From Winogradskyella echinorum (lineage in GTDB: Bacteria > Bacteroidota > Bacteroidia > Flavobacteriales > Flavobacteriaceae): a DNA stretch of 64,000 nucleotides. The stretch lies in contig NZ_JACOQD010000008.1 in the NCBI RefSeq assembly GCF_014297365.1, forward strand, positions 1-64,000, given 5' to 3'. Below, in pieces: positions 48,561 through 56,524 of the stretch. The notes under the pieces were generated by a model. It did not search any database and was not told the origin of the DNA. It saw only the letters and a program-made list of their open reading frames with translations. Within the stretch, counting starts at the first letter, position 1, and the number at the start of each line of letters is the position of its first letter. A program made the translations under genes and the position numbers.

Positions 48561-48603
48561 GTCAGTTCGAGTGAAATTCCTTTTTCAGGAATTTTGTATC
48601 GAG
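48561..48603 (+). repeat. REP-like element, copy A
   Basis: Arms GTCAGTTCGAGTGA (48561-48574) and TTGTATCGAG (48594-48603) enclose a hairpin core AATTCC / GGAATT with a 7-nt loop. Copy B at 48628-48667 has the same arms, inverted, around a different core. Confidence 0.8.
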
Positions 48604-48627
48604 AACCTTATTATACTTTAATAGTTG

Positions 48628-48667
48628 CTCGATACAATTTCGACACGTCGAAATCACTCGAACTGAC
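48628..48667 (-). repeat. REP-like element, copy B (inverted)
   Basis: On the minus strand: GTCAGTTCGAGTGA, then palindromic core TTTCGACGTGTCGAAA, then TTGTATCGAG. Arms are identical to copy A but the core hairpin is different. The two copies face each other 24 bp apart. Confidence 0.8.
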
Positions 48668-48765
48668 AGAGCAAATACTAAAACACATTCAAACTTATCA
48701 CAAAGAATTTGAGTTCTAACTTTAACTCCTTACTTTTATCAAACATTTTTCTAAACCATTCTGAT

Positions 48766-50589
48766 ATGACTTTCTCATTAAAATCAAAATCAATACTAAC
48801 TGTTGCGCTAGTGTTTTCAATACTAAGTTGCGCTCAAACTGAAAAAGTTAAACCCATTTTTAAAGATGGTGAAGCACAAATTGTTGAAGGGTTTAAAGAC
48901 CAAAGCAAATGGATTCGTCACGACCTTTGGGTAGAAACCGAATTTGATACAGATGGAGATGGAGAACCAGATCGTATGCACGTGTCTGTTACACGACCAG
49001 AACAAACAGAAAGCGAAGGCTTAAAATTACCAGTAATATACGTTACAAGTCCATATTTTGCTGGTGTTGCAGGTGATGCTCCAGGAACCATGTGGAATGT
49101 AAAGCACGAATTAGGAGATATTGGAGAAGAACGATTTCATCCAGAAGTGAAACGTCGTGGTGAACGACCAATCATCTCAAACTCACATCTTAGAAAATGG
49201 GTACCAAGAGGTTATATCGTAGTACATTCTTCGTCACCTGGAACTGGTTTATCTGATGGAGCACCAACTATTGGTGGACCAAACGAATCATTAGCTCCCA
49301 AAGCCGTTATTGATTGGTTATGCGGACGAGCTAAAGGATATACAGAACGAAATGGAAATGAAGAAGTAAAAGCCTATTGGTCAACAGGCAAAGTAGGTAT
49401 GACTGGTACTTCTTATAATGGAACTTTACCTTTAGCTGCGGCAACAACTGGAGTTAAAGGTTTAGAAGCTATAATTCCTATTGCACCAAACACCTCTTAT
49501 TATCATTATTACCGTTCTAACGGATTAGTACGTTCTCCAGGTGGTTATTTAGGTGAAGATATCGACGTTCTTTACGATTTTGTACATAGTGGTGATGAAG
49601 ATAAACGCGCCTACAATAACAAAACAGTGCGTGATACAGAAATGAAGAATGGTATGGATAGACAAACTGGCGATTATAATGAGTTTTGGGCTGGTAGAGA
49701 TTATCTTAATCAAATGGATAACATGAAAGCTGCTTTGTTAATGTCGCATGGTTTTAACGACTGGAACGTAATGCCAGAACATAGCTATCGTATTTACAAA
49801 GCTGCAAAAGAGAAAGGGCTACCAACAATGATTTATTATCATCAAAATGGGCATGGAGGTCCACCACCAACATCTATGATGAACAAATGGTTTACCAAAT
49901 ATTTACATGGTATAGATAATGGTGTGGAAAAAGAAGAAAACAAAGCCTACATCGTGAGAGAATACGATGATAGACAATTACCAACAGCTTATAAAGATTA
50001 CCCTAATCCTGATGCTAAAGATGTAACTTTATATCCTTTTACTTCTGGTACATTAGGGGTTAATCCTAACAAACGTTTAGCATCAGAAACATTTGTCGAT
50101 AATGTAGAATTTACTGGTGCCGATTTAGCAAAATCTAAAGACTCTAATAATCGTTTACTTTATGTGTCTCCTATCTTAACTGAAGATCTTCATATATCTG
50201 GTGTAGCAAAAGTGAGTATTACTTTATCTAGTAGTGCAAAAGCTGCTAATTTGTCTGTTTGGTTGGTATCATTACCTTGGGAAGTTGGCGCTAAAAAAAT
50301 TACCGATAATATTATAACTCGCGGTTGGGCAGATCCTAAAAATTATAAATCATTAACTGATGAAGAAGATTTAGTGCCAGGTAAATTCTATACGGTTAAT
50401 TTCGATTTACAACCAGACGATCAAATTATTAAGAAAGGGCAACAAATTGGGTTTATGATTTTTTCTAGCGACCAAGAATTTACACTACATCCAAAAGCAG
50501 GCACTGAATTAACGGTGAAATTAGATAAAACTACACTTACTTTACCAGTTGTTGGAGGAAAGGATGCATTTAAGAAAGCGACAGATTAG
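48766..50589 (+). CDS. Xaa-Pro dipeptidyl-peptidase-like hydrolase (CocE/NonD family), lipoprotein
   Basis: Lipoprotein of 607 residues from the ATG at 48766 (lipobox VFSILSC); a TTG-initiated frame lies in the leader. The hydrolase domain (about 35-400) has DTDGDGEPDRMHVSVTRP, the nucleophile S216 in GMTGTSYNGTLPLAAAT, and LMSHGFNDWNVMPEHS with the catalytic Asp region. HGGPPPTS probably carries the His. The C-terminal jelly-roll PepX_C domain follows (about 440-600: LHISGVAKVSITLSSSAKAA, IMFSSDQEFTLHPKAGTEL). Relatives cut X-Pro dipeptides or hydrolyse cephalosporin or cocaine esters; activity on proline peptides is most likely. Confidence 0.92.
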   Translation: MTFSLKSKSILTVALVFSILSCAQTEKVKPIFKDGEAQIVEGFKDQSKWIRHDLWVETEFDTDGDGEPDRMHVSVTRPEQTESEGLKLPVIYVTSPYFAGVAGDAPGTMWNVKHELGDIGEERFHPEVKRRGERPIISNSHLRKWVPRGYIVVHSSSPGTGLSDGAPTIGGPNESLAPKAVIDWLCGRAKGYTERNGNEEVKAYWSTGKVGMTGTSYNGTLPLAAATTGVKGLEAIIPIAPNTSYYHYYRSNGLVRSPGGYLGEDIDVLYDFVHSGDEDKRAYNNKTVRDTEMKNGMDRQTGDYNEFWAGRDYLNQMDNMKAALLMSHGFNDWNVMPEHSYRIYKAAKEKGLPTMIYYHQNGHGGPPPTSMMNKWFTKYLHGIDNGVEKEENKAYIVREYDDRQLPTAYKDYPNPDAKDVTLYPFTSGTLGVNPNKRLASETFVDNVEFTGADLAKSKDSNNRLLYVSPILTEDLHISGVAKVSITLSSSAKAANLSVWLVSLPWEVGAKKITDNIITRGWADPKNYKSLTDEEDLVPGKFYTVNFDLQPDDQIIKKGQQIGFMIFSSDQEFTLHPKAGTELTVKLDKTTLTLPVVGGKDAFKKATD

Positions 50590-50591
50590 TT

Positions 50592-50840
50592 TTATTTTGA
50601 ATGTCCTTTAGAACTTACAAACTCTTCAAATAGCATTTGTTCCTTTTGTTCTTCAGATGGAAATTGAGATAGTAAAGAATCACTCATTCCAATCGGAGAG
50701 TAAAAGTATGATTTCCAAATTGCTCGATGTTTAATAAAAAAGTGCTTGCTACCAAATTCGTCATGTTCATAAATTCCAATCCAAAATTTTGCAATTATTG
50801 CAAAAATTAAAACAATAACAATTAATTGAAACTTCTTCAC
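50592..50840 (-). CDS. Small membrane-anchored protein of unknown function
   Basis: Protein of 82 residues. A lysine start then one hydrophobic segment (FQLIVIVLIFAIIAKFWIGI), and a soluble tail with YSPIGMSDSLLSQFPSEEQK. It is transcribed 16 bp downstream of pcm and ends 2 bp from the convergent peptidase stop. No family is recognised. The tight spacing to pcm and coding-like composition favour a real gene. Confidence 0.55.
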   Translation of the reverse strand: MKKFQLIVIVLIFAIIAKFWIGIYEHDEFGSKHFFIKHRAIWKSYFYSPIGMSDSLLSQFPSEEQKEQMLFEEFVSSKGHSK

Positions 50841-50856
50841 AATTATAAAAATAATA

Positions 50857-51498
50857 CTAATTCTTATCCTCTAGTAAAGGCACAAAACGAAATTCACCAA
50901 ACTCATGTTTTTCAAATTCTTTTGGTCCTTTTCTAATAAAAAGAGTCATAATTTGTACTTCATCACCAACAGGTATTACCAACCGTCCTCCTATAGCCAA
51001 TTGACTTAATAATGGGTTAGGTACAAATGGTGCGCCAGCAGTAACAATAATACTATTAAAAGGAGCTTCATCTGGCAGGCCTTTATAACCATCACCGAAA
51101 ATGAGCTTTTTAGCTCTATACCCTATTTTTGGTAAAAACTTAGATGTTTTTTTAAACAATTCTTGTTGACGTTCTATACTGTAAACTTTAGCACCAAGTT
51201 CTAATAAAACGGCAGTTTGATAACCGCTACCTGTTCCGATTTCTAAAACTTTATCACCAGATTTTATTTGCATTAATTCAGATTGAAAAGCTACAGTATA
51301 AGGTTGAGAAATGGTTTGATCTGCACCAATCGGAAATGCTTTGTCTTGATACGCATGATCTATAAAACCAGAATCCATAAATAAATGCCTCGGAATTTTC
51401 CCTATGGCTTTTAAAACATCAGTATTTTTTATTCCTTTATTAATAAGTGTTTCAACAAGTTGCTGACGCATCCCTTGATGCTTAAATGTATCTTTCAA
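50857..51498 (-). CDS. pcm: Protein-L-isoaspartate O-methyltransferase
   Basis: SAM-dependent repair enzyme that methylates isoaspartyl residues in aged proteins; 213 residues. MRQQLVETLINKGIKNTDVL starts it. IPRHLFMDSGFIDHAYQDKA, ISQPYTVAFQSELMQ, the SAM motif KVLEIGTGSGYQTAVL, and FNSIIVTAGAPFVPNPLLSQL then GGRLVIPVGDEVQIM follow in the PCMT order. The gene is the upstream member of a pair with the small 82-aa gene. Confidence 0.96.
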   Translation of the reverse strand: MKDTFKHQGMRQQLVETLINKGIKNTDVLKAIGKIPRHLFMDSGFIDHAYQDKAFPIGADQTISQPYTVAFQSELMQIKSGDKVLEIGTGSGYQTAVLLELGAKVYSIERQQELFKKTSKFLPKIGYRAKKLIFGDGYKGLPDEAPFNSIIVTAGAPFVPNPLLSQLAIGGRLVIPVGDEVQIMTLFIRKGPKEFEKHEFGEFRFVPLLEDKN

Positions 51499-51662
51499 AG
51501 CGTAGTTTAGTTTATGCTAAATTAATTTAAAGAGAAGTAAAATCCAATAACTAAACACCAATTTTCAACTTCAAAAATCAGATGTTCTTATTTCTCGATT
51601 TTTAGATTTCTGAATTCTCAGTATTTTATATTTTCTTTTTCAAATTTCTAAATCAAAACGAC

Positions 51663-51670
51663 TATTTTTG
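51663..51670 (+). promoter_or_regulatory. -7 promoter box before the Gfo/Idh oxidoreductase
   Basis: TATTTTTG, 16 bp before the ATG at 51687. Confidence 0.5.
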
Positions 51671-51686
51671 TTAAAAACAGAAAAAT

Positions 51687-52646
51687 ATGCTTAAAGCTGG
51701 TGTTCTAGGTGCTGGTCACCTTGGTAAAATTCATCTAAGACTTCTTAATCAATCTAATAAATATGAGCTCGTAGGTTTCTATGATGCTGATTCTGAAAAC
51801 GCAAAACGTGTTGTTGAAGAATTTGGCTATACGTATTTTGACACCATTGAAGCATTAATAGATGCTGTAGATGTTGTAGATATTGTAACACCTACCCTTT
51901 CTCATTACGATTGTGCCAAACAAGCTATAAAAAAAGGAAAACATATTTTTATAGAAAAACCAATTACAAATACTGTTGAAGAAGCTGAAACTATTAGAAC
52001 TTTAGTTGCAGAACATGGAGTAAAAGGTCAGGTTGGGCATGTAGAGCGTTTTAATCCTGCTTTTATTGGTGTTAAAGATCAGATTGTAAACCCAATGTTT
52101 ATTGAAACGCATCGTTTAGCAGAGTTTAATCCACGTGGTACAGATGTGCCTGTGGTTTTAGATTTAATGATTCATGATATAGACATTATTCTTAGTGTTG
52201 TAAATTCTCCTGTAAAACATGTGTCTGCAAGTGGCGTTTCTGTAGTTAGCGATACACCAGACATTGCAAACGCACGAATAGAATTTAAAAACGGATGCGT
52301 TGCTAACTTAACTGCAAGTCGTATTTCTTTAAAAAATATGCGTAAAACACGTTTCTTTCAAAAAGATGCATACATCTCTGTAGATTTCTTAGAAAAGAAA
52401 TGTGAAGTTGTTAAAATGAAAGATGCACCAGAAAATCCTGGCGATTTTGATATGATATTGCAAAATGCTGAAGGCGTTAAAAAGCAAATCTATTTTGATA
52501 ATCCTGAAATAGAAAACAACAATGCTATTTTAGACGAGCTTGAAACCTTTGCAGATGCTATTAACAATAATACAAAGCCAATTGTTACTTTACATGATGG
52601 CACTGAAGCATTACGCGTAGCTACTATGATTATTAATCAGTTTTAG
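51687..52646 (+). CDS. Gfo/Idh/MocA-family NAD(P)-dependent oxidoreductase
   Basis: Protein of 319 residues. The Rossmann start is MLKAGVLGAGHLGKIHLRLL with GAGHLG as dinucleotide motif. VDVVDIVTPTLSHYDCAKQA and GKHIFIEKPITNTVEEAE give the conserved EKP lysine. The C-terminal domain has LDLMIHDIDIILSVV and DELETFADAINNNTKPIVTL. Similar genes act in sugar or lipid-A-related sugar chemistry (UDP-sugar 3-dehydrogenase-like); the substrate is unknown. The next gene starts 10 bp later. Confidence 0.92.
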   Translation: MLKAGVLGAGHLGKIHLRLLNQSNKYELVGFYDADSENAKRVVEEFGYTYFDTIEALIDAVDVVDIVTPTLSHYDCAKQAIKKGKHIFIEKPITNTVEEAETIRTLVAEHGVKGQVGHVERFNPAFIGVKDQIVNPMFIETHRLAEFNPRGTDVPVVLDLMIHDIDIILSVVNSPVKHVSASGVSVVSDTPDIANARIEFKNGCVANLTASRISLKNMRKTRFFQKDAYISVDFLEKKCEVVKMKDAPENPGDFDMILQNAEGVKKQIYFDNPEIENNNAILDELETFADAINNNTKPIVTLHDGTEALRVATMIINQF

Positions 52647-52656
52647 GTGTTAGTCA

Positions 52657-53013
52657 ATGACAGGTACTTTTGAGTTAAAAAAACAATTAAATAGTATAGG
52701 TCTTTTTTGCATTATTGAATTAGAAATTCTAAAATCTAAAAATAAAGGTATTTCCGTAAATTATAACATTAATGATATTGAGGATTTTAAAATTGCTATT
52801 GAATATGGTATTCATTTAGCTTTTGAAAACCTTCTTTTAAAAGGAATTAAAAAAAATTATCATATCTCTGTTACTAAATTTAAATGGATAACTATTGATA
52901 CAACTCTATCTTGTGTAAGTTATTCTTCATGTAGAGCTGTTTTTAATGCTTTTGGTTTTGATTCAAAAATTTCCAATCCAAAAATAAATGATATTGGGGA
53001 GTTTATATTTTAA
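52657..53013 (+). CDS. Hypothetical protein
   Basis: Cytosolic-looking protein of 118 residues, 10 bp after the Gfo/Idh gene and probably in its transcript. NYNINDIEDFKIAIEYGIHLAFENLL is followed by IKKNYHISVTKFKWITIDTT and VSYSSCRAVFNAFGFDSK, with no membrane segment or known motif. It may be lineage-specific. Nothing in the sequence shows a function. Confidence 0.6.
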   Translation: MTGTFELKKQLNSIGLFCIIELEILKSKNKGISVNYNINDIEDFKIAIEYGIHLAFENLLLKGIKKNYHISVTKFKWITIDTTLSCVSYSSCRAVFNAFGFDSKISNPKINDIGEFIF

Positions 53014-53027
53014 ATTATATAATAACA

Positions 53028-53049
53028 AGATTCCTGTTTGCACAGGAAT
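53028..53049. repeat. Short inverted repeat AGATTCCTG / CAGGAAT
   Basis: ATTCCTG (53030-53036) and CAGGAAT (53043-53049) form a hairpin just before the 3-hydroxybutyryl-CoA dehydrogenase start. It shares AGATTCCTGT with the tail of the element at 48473-48528. Confidence 0.55.
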
Positions 53050-53064
53050 AAAAATAAAATTTCA

Positions 53065-53955
53065 ATGAAAAATATAGCAGTAATTGGTGCAGGTACCATG
53101 GGTAACGGAATTGCACACACGTTTGCACAATCTGGATTTAACGTTCAACTTATAGATATTAATGAAGCTTCTCTAAAACGAGGCATGGATACTATTGCTA
53201 AGAATTTAGACAGAATGGTAGCTAAAGAAAAAATTAGCGAAGCAGATAAGGCTGAAACTTTAGGTAATATTAAAACATATACAAATACTGAAGAAGGAGT
53301 AAAAAACGTTGACTTGGTAGTAGAAGCGGCTACTGAAAATATAGATTTAAAACTAAAAATCTTTAAGCAACTAGACGATGTTTGTAATAACGATACCATT
53401 TTAGCTACTAATACGTCTTCAATTTCTATCACACAGATTGCAGCTGTTACCTCTCGACCAGAAAAAGTAATTGGTATGCACTTTATGAACCCTGTGCCAA
53501 TCATGAAATTGGTAGAAATTATTCGCGGATATAATACCAGTGATGAAGTAACTAAAACGATTATGGATTTATCTAAAACTTTAGGTAAAGTGCCTACGGA
53601 AGTTAATGATTATCCTGGTTTTGTAGCCAACCGAATTTTAATGCCAATGCTTAACGAATCTATTGAAACTTTATATAATGGAGTTGCTGGTGTAGAAGAA
53701 ATAGATACCGTAATGAAATTAGGAATGGCACATCCTATGGGACCTTTACAATTAGCTGATTTTATTGGTTTAGATGTATGTTTATCCATTCTCAATGTAA
53801 TGTATGATGGCTTTAAAAATCCTAAATATGCACCTTGCCCTTTGTTAGTAAATATGGTTAGAGCTGGTAAACTAGGAGTAAAATCTGGTGAAGGTTTTTA
53901 TGATTATTCTGAAAGTCGCAAAGCAGAGTATGTTTCGAAACAGTTTATGAAGTGA
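53065..53955 (+). CDS. 3-hydroxybutyryl-CoA dehydrogenase
   Basis: NAD-dependent enzyme oxidising 3-hydroxyacyl-CoA; 296 residues from the ATG at 53065, since the longer TTG frame starts inside the inverted repeat. The NAD motif is IAVIGAGTMGNGIAHTFAQS. The catalytic region is GMHFMNPVPIMKLVEIIRG (H in GMHFMNP), then VPTEVNDYPGFVANRILMPM. The C-terminal domain has TVMKLGMAHPMGPLQLADFI and LGVKSGEGFYDY. A role in fatty acid or butyrate metabolism is expected. Confidence 0.95.
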   Translation: MKNIAVIGAGTMGNGIAHTFAQSGFNVQLIDINEASLKRGMDTIAKNLDRMVAKEKISEADKAETLGNIKTYTNTEEGVKNVDLVVEAATENIDLKLKIFKQLDDVCNNDTILATNTSSISITQIAAVTSRPEKVIGMHFMNPVPIMKLVEIIRGYNTSDEVTKTIMDLSKTLGKVPTEVNDYPGFVANRILMPMLNESIETLYNGVAGVEEIDTVMKLGMAHPMGPLQLADFIGLDVCLSILNVMYDGFKNPKYAPCPLLVNMVRAGKLGVKSGEGFYDYSESRKAEYVSKQFMK

Positions 53956-53957
53956 TA

Positions 53958-54004
53958 TAGTGTCTAGTGTTTAGTGTCTAGTATCTAGTATCTAGTATCT
54001 AGTG
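53958..54004 (+). repeat. Heptamer tandem repeat TAGT(G/A)TC
   Basis: Six consecutive 7-bp units: TAGTGTC, TAGTGTT, TAGTGTC, then TAGTATC three times, followed by a partial TAGTG. It starts 3 bp after the dehydrogenase stop and ends 21 bp before the four-helix-bundle gene. Confidence 0.9.
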
Positions 54005-54024
54005 AAAAGTATTATATTTCAAAT

Positions 54025-54390
54025 ATGAAAGTTCAAGATTTATTAGCATATAAAAAGGGATTCAAATTAGCAATGGATATTTATAATATCTCTAAATCTT
54101 TTCCAAAAGAAGAAACCTATTCATTAACAGATCAAGTAAGAAGGTCTTCTCGAAGTGTATGTGCCAATTTATCTGAAGCTTATCGCAAAAGACGCTATCC
54201 TAAGCACTTTATTAGCAAATTAACTGATTGTGATGCTGAAAATGGTGAAACCCAAACTTGGTTAGAATTTGCATTGGCATGTGAGTATATTTCAACCGAA
54301 CATTTTAAAGAACTAAGAGAAGCGTCTGAAGAAGTTGCCAAACTTTTAAATTACATGATATTAAACCCTAAAAAATTCGGTTCGAGCTAA
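54025..54390 (+). CDS. Four helix bundle protein (23S rRNA intervening-sequence protein family)
   Basis: Small helical protein of 121 residues. VQDLLAYKKGFKLAMDIYNI, then FPKEETYSLTDQVRRSSRSV, CANLSEAYRKRRYPKHFISK and ETQTWLEFALACEYIS are the signature of the S23/bIVS four-helix-bundle family. Some members are encoded inside 23S rRNA genes as intervening sequences; here it lies between metabolic genes. It is flanked by a heptamer array upstream and ACTTTACACT repeats downstream, as if it moved as a cassette. Function is not known; nucleic acid binding has been suggested for the family. Confidence 0.92.
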   Translation: MKVQDLLAYKKGFKLAMDIYNISKSFPKEETYSLTDQVRRSSRSVCANLSEAYRKRRYPKHFISKLTDCDAENGETQTWLEFALACEYISTEHFKELREASEEVAKLLNYMILNPKKFGSS

Positions 54391-54407
54391 TATGAATCAA
54401 TACATTG

Positions 54408-54440
54408 TACTTTACACTTTATACTCCGGACTTTACACTA
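54408..54440 (+). repeat. ACTTTACACT direct repeats downstream of the four-helix-bundle gene
   Basis: ACTTTACACT occurs twice, separated by TTATACTCCGG. The block lies between the four-helix-bundle stop and the DUF1015 start, opposite the heptamer array. Confidence 0.7.
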
Positions 54441-54444
54441 AATT

Positions 54445-55683
54445 ATGGCCAAAATAATACCCTTTAAAGCCGTTAAACCCACAAGAGCTATTGTAGGCTT
54501 GGTTGCAGCACGCCCTTATCAAAGTTATACTGTAGATGAGCGCGAATCTCGCATGGATTATAATCCTTATAGTTTTTTACATATTGTAAATCCTGGATAT
54601 AAATATGCACAAGAGGTTACTGGAGAAGAACGCTTTAGACTCGTAAAAAACCGCTATTTAGAATTTAAAGAAGATGGAGTTTTTGTTCAGGATGAAAAAC
54701 CGTCTTTTTATGTTTACAAAATAGTGAATCGCTATGGACAAGAATTTAGTGGTATTATCGCTGCAACAAGTGCAGAAGATTATGAACGCGATGTTATAAA
54801 AAAGCATGAGGATACTATTGCAAAACGTGAGCAAACGTTTAAAAGTTATTTACAAACAGTAGGCTTTAATGCAGAGCCAGTACTCCTCACCTATCCTGAT
54901 AATCCCATTATTTCAAAAATAATAAAAGAAACTCAAAAAGAACATGCCGAGTTTGAGTTTACCATGACTTATAGAGACACGCATTATTTATGGAAAATAG
55001 ATAATGAAGAGACAATAACAGCAATTCAAGATGAGTTTAAACAAATGAAAACCATTTATATAGCTGATGGTCATCATAGATCGGCTTCATCGTATTTGTT
55101 ATATAAAGATGCAAAAGAGAATAACCCAAACCATAATGGTAGTGAATCTTACAATTTCTTCATGTCTTATTTAATACCAGAATCGGATTTAGTAATACAC
55201 GAGTTTAATAGACTCATAAAAGATTTAAACGGTTTAACGAAAGAAGAATTTTTAATTAAACTCGATGAATCTTATAGGATTGAAAACAGAGGTGCAATAC
55301 CATATAACCCATCTAAACCTCACCATTTTAGTATGTATTTAGATGGTGAGTTTTATTCTTTATACTTGCGTAAAACTAACTATGAGTTTAAGACTGCATT
55401 AGATAAATTAGATGCACAATTATTATACAAAACCATATTACAACCTATTTTGGGAATAGAGGATTTACGAAATGATAATAGAATTGAATATGTTAATGGA
55501 AGACACGAAATGATTACTATTAAAAGTAGCGTAGATTGTGGTAAATTTAAAGTTGGATTTGGCATGTGCCCTTCTAATGTAGAGCAAATGAAACAAATTG
55601 CAGACGAAGGTTTAAAAATGCCACCAAAGAGCACTTATATTTTACCAAAATTAAGAAGCGGCATTACTATTTATGAGTATTAA
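54445..55683 (+). CDS. DUF1015 family protein
   Basis: Protein of 412 residues. AKIIPFKAVKPTRAIVGLVA, then ARPYQSYTVDERESR and NPYSFLHIVNPG are the family start, with YKYAQEVTGEERFRLVKNRY. IADGHHRSASSYLLYKDAKE holds the conserved GHHR motif, and SGITIYEY ends it. DUF1015 proteins are widespread cytosolic proteins often located near serine or PLP-related genes; a kinase-like SerK2 function has been assigned to some. The yggS gene follows. Confidence 0.93.
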   Translation: MAKIIPFKAVKPTRAIVGLVAARPYQSYTVDERESRMDYNPYSFLHIVNPGYKYAQEVTGEERFRLVKNRYLEFKEDGVFVQDEKPSFYVYKIVNRYGQEFSGIIAATSAEDYERDVIKKHEDTIAKREQTFKSYLQTVGFNAEPVLLTYPDNPIISKIIKETQKEHAEFEFTMTYRDTHYLWKIDNEETITAIQDEFKQMKTIYIADGHHRSASSYLLYKDAKENNPNHNGSESYNFFMSYLIPESDLVIHEFNRLIKDLNGLTKEEFLIKLDESYRIENRGAIPYNPSKPHHFSMYLDGEFYSLYLRKTNYEFKTALDKLDAQLLYKTILQPILGIEDLRNDNRIEYVNGRHEMITIKSSVDCGKFKVGFGMCPSNVEQMKQIADEGLKMPPKSTYILPKLRSGITIYEY

Positions 55684-55691
55684 TAGTTGGT

Positions 55692-55745
55692 GTCATTCTA
55701 ATCTGTCACACTGAGCGATGGTCACTAAGCGAAGTCGAAGTGAGT
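55692..55745 (+). repeat. Intergenic repeat with GTCATTCT and CACTGAGCGA motifs
   Basis: GTCATTCT then TGTCACACTGAGCGATGGTC, then GCGAAGTCGAAGTGAG: short palindrome-rich sequence of a kind common in flavobacterial intergenic DNA. It lies in the 107-bp gap before yggS. Confidence 0.6.
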
Positions 55746-55790
55746 TCAAATGTTGATTCAGAATTTCATCGAATAAAAAGAAATTAATTA

Positions 55791-56459
55791 ATGAGTATTA
55801 AAGATAATCTTAAACAAATAAAGTTAACCTTACCAGAAAACGTCACGTTAGTAGCAGTTTCTAAAACAAAACCTGTAAGTGATTTAATGGAGGCCTACAA
55901 TGCTGGTCAGCGCATTTTTGGAGAAAACAAAATCCAAGAAATGACTGAAAAGTATGAGCAGATGCCAAAAGATATAGAATGGCACATGATTGGGCATGTA
56001 CAAAGCAACAAAGTGAAATATATGGCTGAGTTTGTGAGTTTAATACATGGAGTAGATAGTTTTAAATTATTAAAAGAAATTAATAAACAAGCTCAAAAAC
56101 ACGATAGAGTGATTGATTGTTTACTTCAAATTAAAATAGCTGATGAAGATAGTAAATTTGGTATGTCTGCAGAGGATGCTTCTACTCTACTACAATCCGA
56201 TGAATTTTCAGAATTACAACATATAAAAATTGTTGGTGTTATGGGAATGGCTACGTTTACTGATGATTTAAAACAAGTTGAAAACGAATTTAAACTGTTA
56301 AAATCAACTTTTAACGCATTAAAACCAGTACAGACAACAAATTGTAGACTTCAAACTATTTCTATGGGAATGAGTGGTGACTACCAGTTAGCTATAGAAT
56401 GTGGCAGTACTATGGTGAGAGTTGGAAGCAGTATTTTTGGCGCTCGAAATTATCAATAG
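55791..56459 (+). CDS. YggS-family PLP homeostasis protein
   Basis: PLP-binding alanine-racemase-fold protein of 222 residues that buffers free PLP and affects amino acid balance. LVAVSKTKPVSDLMEAYNAG has the PLP lysine K25. GENKIQEMTEKYE, WHMIGHVQSNKVKYMAEF, HGVDSFKLLKEINKQA, VMGMATFTDD and SMGMSGDYQLAIECGSTMVR with RVGSSIFGAR follow in family order. It has no racemase catalytic tyrosine domain, as usual. Confidence 0.96.
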   Translation: MSIKDNLKQIKLTLPENVTLVAVSKTKPVSDLMEAYNAGQRIFGENKIQEMTEKYEQMPKDIEWHMIGHVQSNKVKYMAEFVSLIHGVDSFKLLKEINKQAQKHDRVIDCLLQIKIADEDSKFGMSAEDASTLLQSDEFSELQHIKIVGVMGMATFTDDLKQVENEFKLLKSTFNALKPVQTTNCRLQTISMGMSGDYQLAIECGSTMVRVGSSIFGARNYQ

Positions 56460-56524
56460 ATTTCTTACATTAAAGCTTATACTTTTTTAACTTAGTACAT
56501 TGAAATTAAACTTCAAATTATAGA

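Larger units (their letters stand above)
48463..48765. other. Repeat-filled 303-bp intergenic region
   Basis: No credible gene lies here. An 82-aa frame across it (48471-48719) is made of repeat sequence. It holds a GTCATTCC-type element (48473-48528), an inverted pair of REP-like elements (48561-48667), and the leader of the following peptidase gene. Confidence 0.7.

Noticed and set aside
48471..48719. An 82-residue plus-strand frame in the gap before the Xaa-Pro peptidase
   Set aside because: It runs across the GTCATTCC element and both copies of the inverted REP-like pair; its sequence is explained by the repeats.
53958..54004. Heptamer array as a CRISPR array
   Set aside because: Units are 7 bp and contiguous without spacers, and no cas gene is present.
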